NCBI GenBank assembly: GCA_051871275.1
Contig: JBJECR010000079.1
Coordinates: 1 to 11,856 of the forward strand
Origin: CAJUPY01 sp051871275
GTDB lineage: Bacteria > Bacteroidota > Bacteroidia > Bacteroidales > Muribaculaceae
Reading direction: 5' to 3'
Length of the DNA: 11,856 nucleotides
Under the pieces are notes generated by a model, which saw only the letters and a list, made by a program, of their open reading frames with translations, was not told where the DNA came from and did not search any database. Shown here one piece after another: positions 6,315 through 11,856 of the stretch. The translations under genes were made by a program, and so were the position numbers. The first letter of the stretch is position 1, and each line of letters begins with the position of its first letter.

Positions 6315-6560
6315 TTAATTGGGCTTATTGCTATTTTGGGGATTGTGTGGCTGCTTTTTGCTTTCATCTAAAACGATTTCAAGAGGGATGCCCAGCATTT
6401 CGCCGATATTTTTGATATGCTCGATTTTTCTTTCATTGGAAAGATTTGTGTATATCCACCAGCCATCTGTGAAATGCTGCCACTTTTTGTTGTCTTCCGT
6501 GATGCGTTTTTTTACATCGGTTTTATCATTGATTCTATAAATGATATTTCGTCTTCTGAT
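6315..6560 (-). pseudogene. Possible remnant or frameshifted reading frame downstream of the methyltransferase
   Basis: On the minus strand an open frame runs for 81 codons and overlaps the 3' end of the methyltransferase gene by 49 bases. Its translation looks protein-like (KKWQHFTDGWWIYTNLS then NERKIEHIKNIGEMLGIP, with LEIVLDESKK near the end). It has no ATG, GTG or TTG near its beginning; the only ATG is about 30 codons before the end. It could be the tail of a gene whose start was lost, a frameshifted extension of the methyltransferase, or chance. The methyltransferase ends FIESMIKPM just here, a natural-looking end, so I favour a remnant. I do not recognise the family. Confidence 0.3.
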
Positions 6561-9034
6561 AAATTATATTTTTTATAGAGCTGAGCGTCTATTTCCGCTA
6601 CGCTTTTGCTCCAATCTATATCGGAATTTTCCGTAAAGTCTTGGAGTGGGACAAAACGAAATACTTCTTGCGAAACTTGCATTGTGCCTCTTCCAAAGAA
6701 AAGTAAAATTTTGAAGAAGTTAGTATCAAAATACTTTTTGCAATTAGCTTGTTCTGTTTCTGTTTTAAAAGGACCAATGTTTAGGAAGGTTTCTGTACAA
6801 GCAGAATTTCTTTCTCCAATTATTGCCTCAGGTGGATTTATTGCATTAGTAGAATAGCTTGTAGTAAAGAATAATTTGTATGCGTCAATCCATTGTTGGT
6901 TTTTTGTAATGACGGACGGATTAACAAAACCTATAGTTCTTCGTGCTCCACCTTTAATACCCTTTACGCCATAGACTTTTGTACAACCTGGGAAAGGGGA
7001 AAATTGAAGATTCGCAGTTGGATATCTTTCTGGAGAGTTAAATAAGTCTTTTCTAATACCGTAAGGCTGGGTAAGACTAATAATCTCTTTTAACAATTTT
7101 ATGTTATTAGTTACTTTTTCGATTATCGATTGTCTGCGAGAATCACGAATAATAATATCCGAAATACCATCATTCAATAGGCGATATGATGTGAAAGGGT
7201 CAGAATTAGCAGGACGATAATTATACATAAGTTCTCCACAATGTTTTTTGTTCCATAAGAAATAGCATATTCCACCATCAATATGCTGATTCCTGAAACA
7301 ATAAGCCGAATCTTCCATATCATAAAATTTTGATATGTGTGTGTCATTCATCATTTCTTTACGGAATGGCTTCAAAACAACTTTACCACCAATCATCCAT
7401 TTAGATGGCATAATTAGAGAAAAGTATAATGGATTAATTATGGAAGAAATGTTTACAAAATGTTGATATACCGGATTTGCAGCATCATCTGAAGCTCCAC
7501 TTCCGTCATTGACCTGGTAAGGAGGATTTCCAACCACTGCTTTAAATTTTATATTATTTAGCATCTTGTTTATTTTTTCAATATCAAATTCAACTTTATT
7601 TTTAGTGGACTTTTTAGTTTGTTTTATTAAGTCGTAGCTTGTGAAAGAGTCGTAAATATGGTTTGTTGGTAAAGAAAGGAGTTTATAAACCTTTCTTGTA
7701 AATTCGTATGCAAGTCCGGAAGTGCATACGGAATAAATGTTTTTACCAATGTCAATACCGAATCTGCGAATTAAGGCAGCCGTAAATTCGCCTTGCTTGG
7801 AAGCTATATCCAAAATATTACCTCCATTTGCGACATCGTCCGGCAGTATTGCTACAACATCGTCTGCAACCTTTGCGGGAGTGACAATCTCGGATTCAGA
7901 CATGCGAGAAAACTTGGTTAAAGCCACTTCCACTCTTTTCATAGGCTCTTTGTTTTCATCACTATTCAAAGAGTTTGTGTTATGAATTTTGTAGTCAAGC
8001 TTGCTTAAAGCGAAACCATTTAGTTTTTTCTGGAAGAGAATTAAAATATCTTTATTCAGACCGAGGTGTTCCTTAATTCTCTTGTTATTTGCATTGGCAT
8101 CAATAACTTTGATAATATCTTCAAGGCTTGAAACCTTATTGTCTGTGATAAAAGCAAAAAATAGAATCAACGAATAGTATGCAGCAAATTTCTTTGCAAG
8201 TGTGTCATCGTTTTTTTCTTTGTTTCCAGCATTGCCGTTATTGTCACCTCCTTGTTTGTCTCCTTTGTTTTCAGGATTTAAGTTATCTCCATCAGTTCCT
8301 TCAACAGGCTTGTTGACAGGGATTTTTATACCCTTATTGGAGTCAATGGGGTTTAGGTCTTGTATAATTTTCTTTATTTCCGGATTGTCTAAAAGAGTTA
8401 AATCCACAGGTATTTCTTGTGCTTCTTCCAGAACACTGCGAGTTTCTGCATATCTTCGTACGGCATCAATAATATCAGATGCTTGTACTTGCCGCAGTTT
8501 GTTGCAGTCTAACGTAATGATAGGTGAAATTTTAAGTTCCTTTTTAATTCTTTCCGCAAGCTTTGAATTTCCGTTTTTGTCTGAGTTGAAATTGAAAATT
8601 TGGCTTTTTCGTTCTTGTAAACGGAACATTCTTTCCGGTTCAAAATCCACAAGAATTGTTTGTGGCTTTTTGTTCAGTCTTATTATCTTTTCCTTAGAAA
8701 AATAATAATCTACAATAAATGGGTTTTGGAGACGGAAAGCGGCTTGGTCGTATTCCTCGGGTGATGATGAAGATTTAAGAAACAGCATAGTATCCCATTC
8801 CGGGACTGTGCTACCTGTAAGCATACGATTAACAGTGAGTGTAATAGTTTTTCTACCCTCAGCTTCGCATTTTGAAATTTTGTTTTTTATGTCTTCCGCT
8901 TTTTTGAAATTTTTTCTGTCAAAACCGGAAATGTTTAATATTTCGTACTCTCCAAGATTATTGAAAGAGTCTTTGTGCTTGAGAATTAAATTTTCCATAG
9001 CATCACAAGACGCAATGTAAGGAAGAACAAACAC
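6512..9034 (-). pseudogene. Restriction-modification enzyme, 3' part: helicase C-terminal half and Eco57I-like adenine methyltransferase
   Basis: The downstream portion of a single-chain restriction-modification enzyme, out of frame with its 5' part at 9003-10487. Residue numbers count from the GTG at 9034. Residues about 60-105 carry helicase motifs V-VI (TLTVNRMLTGSTVPEWD, then YDQAAFRLQNPF). A hydrophilic Gly/Asn/Asp/Lys linker spans about 235-278. The methyltransferase has TPAKVADDVVAILPDD (385-400), an AdoMet-binding motif NILDIASKQGEF (406-417) and the catalytic VVGNPPYQ (500-507), giving N6-methyladenine. The last 200 residues likely include the target recognition domain. The frame has no ATG at its head and no gene-like start region, supporting a frameshift; internal starts (GTG 9034, ATG 8998) might allow some methyltransferase-bearing product. 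Confidence 0.85.
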
Positions 9035-10487
9035 TATATGTCGGCATAACTTGCCTTTTTTTTATGAGTTCGTTGTCTAAAAAAGCAAATACGTTTGAAT
9101 CTTCTTTTGTTCCGTCTATAACTCTCAGAAAATCAAGCACAATGTCTTCATAAATAAAACCATTCTCTTTTATATCATCTGTACTTTTAGGTCGGAAGAT
9201 TTCTGAAAAGGAACTTGCGGCTCCGGCTTGCTTCAGTTCTTCAATTTTCTTTAAAGAAGACTCATTCGGATTAAATGCAAAGCGTAACATTTGTGGAAAT
9301 CCGAAATAGGGATTTTCCCAATCTTCTTTTTGATTTTCTTCTCTCAGCTTGTTGTTATTTTCAATCCATTCATCTTGAGCATCTGCAATATCGGTGTATT
9401 GAACAAAAGCAATAATATCCTCTTTTTCAAATTCACTGCCCATCAAAATGCGGTATGGAGTGCCTGAAAGGTGTATTGTTACGTCTCGCTTAAGTTCTTT
9501 TGTAGCTGCGTCAACCTCATCAAGTGTGATAGTGTCTTTTAACTGTGCCTTGAGTTCTCTGCGGTTTCCTTTGCTATCTTTTTCAGACAATAGAATTTTA
9601 CCATATTGCTCTGCTCTTGCCCCAAAGTGAGTCTCATCAACAAGGAGCAAATCCCACTTAATGCAAAAAACTTCTTTATGACGCTCTTTTATTTTCTCTC
9701 CTTGCAAATCTTGCAAAGTGAGAAATAGCACTACTTTTTTGCCTTGTTTTACTTCATTTTTCAGGGAAATGTCACTGTCCAAGGCTGTTTTATCATAAAA
9801 ATAGTAACCTTCAAAGTTGCCTATGCTTTCAACCGTCTTTTTCCATTCTTCCTTAACGTCTGCTTTTGCTGAAACAACAAGTACAAAATCTGCACCCATT
9901 TCCTTTGCACAGCAGAGTGATGTGAAAGATTTGCCAAATCGCATCACAGCATACATCAAAAGATTTTTGCGTTTTTTGTAAACTTTTTTGAAGTTATTTA
10001 TTACTATTTCTTGATTTTTTCGCGGAGTAAATGATTCACCGCGTGTGTATGTGTGTGTAATTGGTAGCATTTCTGTTGAATATAATTGATACTTGTTTCC
10101 ATTTGTTGTAGCACATTCTTTAATGTCAGCGATCGCATCGTTGATATCATCTGTTGTAGCGTCTTTAAAAAATTCATTAGAATAATAGATGCTTGAATCT
10201 ATGTCAGTTGGTTGAAGTCTTGCCCTGTGTTTTTCATTAATCAAGAAATTATGAACAGAGTGGTCACGGAAAATAGTGTGGTCGTTCACAAGTGCAGATT
10301 CGGTATAAATGTGGCATAAGTTGGAGAAATATTTTTTCCATTCTTCAATTCTGACTTTTACAGGTCGGTATGTGTCCCCAACTTTGAGATAGTTAGGAAT
10401 AGTGCCGGTAGTGAAAGCATAGATATGTGGTTCTACTCTGCCAACTACTATAGAGTTAAGTGCTCGTGTATCAATTCTTTCCGTCAT
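9003..10487 (-). pseudogene. Restriction-modification enzyme, 5' part: GIY-YIG-like nuclease and helicase N-terminal half
   Basis: The N-terminal 477 residues belong to the same enzyme as 6512-9034; the last 17 residues are out-of-frame sequence after the A run. Residues about 18-110 look like a GIY-YIG nuclease of the T5orf172 type: HIYAF (21-25), YLKVG (33-37), RPVKVRIEEW (41-50), VHNFLI (78-83) and NEFF (104-107). The superfamily 2 helicase follows, with TPRKNQEIVINNF (154-166), motif I AVMRFGKS (180-187), motif II DETH (284-287) and motif III SGTP (341-344). The ATG lies one base after the stop of the partner gene, so the two are co-translated. In this sequence the product would be a 494-residue protein with nuclease and half a helicase but no methyltransferase. 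Confidence 0.85.
9056..9063 (-). repeat. A8 homopolymer at the frameshift point
   Basis: Eight T on the plus strand (eight A in the mRNA). With A8 the frame goes Leu-Ile-Lys-Lys-Arg and ends 16 codons later. With A7 it reads Leu-Ile-Lys-Lys-Gly-Lys-Leu-Cys-Arg-His-Ile-Val-Phe and runs on through the helicase and methyltransferase to 6512, giving about 1324 residues. A9 would end within about 10 codons. So one-base loss (or gain of two) restores the enzyme. Confidence 0.9.
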
Positions 10488-10488
10488 G

Positions 10489-11523
10489 CTATTTATCTTG
10501 AATTAGTGAAACAAACGTGAAAGTGGTATTATCATGCCAATTCATAAGCTCGCAATAGATTCCGTTGTGCATTTTTATTGATTTTATGATATCTTTATAT
10601 TTTTTCTTACACCCCGGACACTCTTCCATTTCACATTCTTCTTCCGTATCATCACCAAAAAGCGATGGTGTTAGGTTTTTCTTTTGTTTTTTCTGCATAG
10701 TGCAGGAATTAGGTACAACGGCTTTCTGTCCGTCCATTTGCCATAGGTTCCACGAAATGATGTAGGCAACGTATTCTATAGAATCTTCAGGAGGCTCATT
10801 CCCAAATTTATTTCTATAGTATTCTATAAAAGTATAAAGAAGCGTTTCACGAGCAATAAGCAGGCTGTCGCCCTGCCATTCGTAGCCGAAAGTGCTTTTA
10901 TATGCGTCTTTTGCGGCTTCAAGCCATTCGGTGGTGGTGTCACAATTCTCGTTTACCACACGAAGTTTGCGGTCCAGCAAACCGATACGCCGTTCAATAG
11001 GAATGAACTCTCCTGTAACAGTGTCATATCGAGAAGCGAGATATGGAGCCTCACCACAGGTTATTTCAAGGCGATTTTCACAAACATAATCTTTCCATGT
11101 CTTTCCCTCGGGGAACGTGATACGTTCAGTGTTTACAGTCCACGTTTTGTCGTCGTTTTCAGTATTAAATACTCCCTCACGCTCAAACCAAGCACCGTCG
11201 ATAAGATTGTTTTGAGCGTTACAAATCCATGATGGAGTGAACACCTCTGCCTTGTCACGAGAGCGAGAAATCTGTGTCTGTCGGTCTTTACAAGTGCGAG
11301 GTTGAACGACATTGCCATATTTCCCGGTAATATTTTCGGGCAAAATTTGGTCATTATAGCGAAAGCCGTCACCTAATTGCTCATAATCGGAGGTAGCCCA
11401 GAAAATATTCCAGTCTTTTCCTTTAACGCGGCTCATTGTGTGGTCTTTGAGCAGCGTTGCGAGCAATTCGGGTGAGCGATGACGGATATCGTCTTCTCTT
11501 ATGTCTATTATATTTGTGTCCAT
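10489..11523 (-). CDS. Partner protein of the type described as restriction endonuclease subunit M
   Basis: A 344-residue protein encoded first in the restriction-modification operon. Relatives in Bacteroidetes are, to my memory, annotated restriction endonuclease subunit M and lie next to helicase-methyltransferase genes. It has AEVFTPSWICNAQNNLID (residues 92-109), whose FTP resembles the entry motif of N6-adenine methyltransferases. It also has CGEAPYLASRYD (156-167), RIGLLDRKLRVV (179-190), GYEWQGDSLLIARE (213-226) and IISWNLWQMDG (255-265). No NPPY or clear AdoMet motif I is visible, so it is probably not a working methyltransferase alone; EAPY may be a remnant of motif IV. A C-terminal Cys cluster (C297, C302, C305, with C324 and H330) could bind zinc. 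One base separates it from the next gene. Confidence 0.75.
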   Translation of the reverse strand: MDTNIIDIREDDIRHRSPELLATLLKDHTMSRVKGKDWNIFWATSDYEQLGDGFRYNDQILPENITGKYGNVVQPRTCKDRQTQISRSRDKAEVFTPSWICNAQNNLIDGAWFEREGVFNTENDDKTWTVNTERITFPEGKTWKDYVCENRLEITCGEAPYLASRYDTVTGEFIPIERRIGLLDRKLRVVNENCDTTTEWLEAAKDAYKSTFGYEWQGDSLLIARETLLYTFIEYYRNKFGNEPPEDSIEYVAYIISWNLWQMDGQKAVVPNSCTMQKKQKKNLTPSLFGDDTEEECEMEECPGCKKKYKDIIKSIKMHNGIYCELMNWHDNTTFTFVSLIQDK

Positions 11524-11719
11524 TTAAGTAGGCAAATGTTTTTTAGCCGATTAAGGCGGTGTTTCTGTATTAACTGCAAATATAATACTTTTTCTGCATA
11601 TTGGGGTGCGGAAAAATATGTTTTTAAGCACTATTTGGTGCTCATTTGCGTTTTGGGGTCAAATATAGCGTAGCGGGTGTGCGGGATTTCTGCACAGGTT
11701 TCATAAAAAAATATTAAAG
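11524..11719. other. Non-coding region upstream of the restriction-modification operon
   Basis: Apart from the two TATATTTG boxes on the minus strand I see no gene or structured element here. Short open frames on either strand have low-complexity or unlikely composition and no recognisable motif. Confidence 0.5.
11577..11584 (-). promoter_or_regulatory. Candidate -7 box for the restriction-modification operon
   Basis: TATATTTG on the minus strand fits TAnnTTTG and would start transcription about 45-50 bases before the ATG at 11523. No TTG is found at 19-21 bases upstream, so the promoter is weak or uses another -33 element. A second TATATTTG lies at 11660-11667, also without a clear -33 box. 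Confidence 0.4.
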
Positions 11720-11808
11720 GAATGAGAGGATTGGGAAGAATGGGAAGGAATGGGAGTGATGGGAAGAATGAGAGGATTGGGAAGAATGGGAGGAATTGGG
11801 AATGAGGG
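11720..11808. repeat. G-rich 46-base minisatellite with possible G-quadruplexes
   Basis: A 26-base segment beginning GAATGAGAGGATTGGG is repeated exactly at 11720-11745 and 11766-11791, a 46-base period. Each period carries four GGG tracts: 11733, 11742, 11752 and 11761, then 11779, 11788, 11798 and 11806, with loops of 6/7/6 and 6/7/5 bases. That could form two weak three-tier G-quadruplexes on the plus strand. The plus strand is almost pure purine. Confidence 0.75.
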
Positions 11809-11838
11809 TGTATCAAAATTAAGTTATTTGGTACATCC
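11806..11838. repeat. Imperfect inverted repeat at the window edge
   Basis: GGGTGTATCAAA (11806-11817) pairs with TTTGGTACATCC (11827-11838) over 12 positions, two of them G-T, around a 9-base loop. It could be a transcription hairpin, or the end of an insertion sequence beginning GGGTGTATCAAAA, a type of end I recall from Bacteroidetes elements. The rest would lie outside the window. Confidence 0.4.
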
Positions 11839-11856
11839 TTTCTTTATATGTCACAT

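Noticed and set aside
6319..6540. A 73-codon plus-strand open frame with a hydrophobic start resembling a signal peptide
   Set aside because: It is antisense to the more protein-like minus-strand frame at 6315-6560, and its hydrophobic residues come from complementing Lys/Asn-rich codons.
8202..8705. A 167-codon plus-strand open frame
   Set aside because: It lies antisense to the restriction-modification gene, whose frame has clear helicase and methyltransferase motifs on both sides. The Ser/Leu/Phe-rich product is the complement of the hydrophilic linker.
9056..9063. Programmed -1 ribosomal frameshifting at the A run
   Set aside because: The run fits an A-AAA-AAG-like slippery site, but a -1 shift enters a frame that stops after about 10 codons. 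The methyltransferase frame needs +1 (or one base fewer).
11631..11816. A 61-codon minus-strand open frame rich in Pro, Phe and Leu
   Set aside because: It is the complement of the G-rich minisatellite; low complexity and no conserved pattern.
1..11856. tRNA, rRNA and prophage attachment sites
   Set aside because: I looked for tRNA-like cloverleaf ends (CCA with T-loop GTTCRA) and rRNA-like conserved blocks and saw none that hold up by eye.

Overview
The window looks like an accessory, defence-rich stretch of a Bacteroidales chromosome (Prevotella/Bacteroides/Porphyromonas-like). The grounds are AT-rich DNA, weak Shine-Dalgarno signals, promoter boxes of the Bacteroidetes TAnnTTTG type, a DUF4143 AAA ATPase, and short hairpin-rich and heptamer repeats between genes. 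I cannot name the species.

Left part, plus strand (1-3277): a small conserved-type hypothetical protein (42-299), a 194-base gap, then five genes packed with 6-9 base gaps (494-3277). The five encode a TerB-like protein, three unrecognised proteins of about 110 residues, and a 460-residue protein with a GHKL (Hsp90/MORC-type) ATPase fold at its N-terminus and an HELAH metalloprotease motif at its C-terminus. I recognise no described system with this composition, and it is the best candidate here for an undescribed defence or stress system.

Middle part, minus strand (3274-6226): an AAA ATPase with DUF4143, whose stop codon overlaps that of the GHKL gene, is preceded by three direct repeats at exact 33-base spacing. 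The repeat nearest the gene contains a good promoter. A 640-base non-coding stretch follows, holding an array of hairpins with a recurring CTCCA loop and heptamer repeats. Next is a class II Fic (AMPylase-type) protein with a C-terminal winged helix and a 12-base in-frame repeat (VPNK x3).

Right part, minus strand (6512-11523): a restriction-modification operon. The first gene encodes a partner annotated in relatives as restriction endonuclease subunit M. One base later starts a large polypeptide combining a GIY-YIG-like nuclease, a superfamily 2 helicase and an Eco57I-like N6-adenine methyltransferase (NPPY). That large gene is broken into two reading frames at a run of eight A (minus strand). 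Seven A would restore one protein of about 1324 residues, so this is a candidate phase-variable switch held OFF in this sequence (or a homopolymer sequencing error). Upstream of the operon lies a G-rich 46-base minisatellite and, at the window edge, an imperfect inverted repeat that may be an insertion-sequence end or a hairpin.
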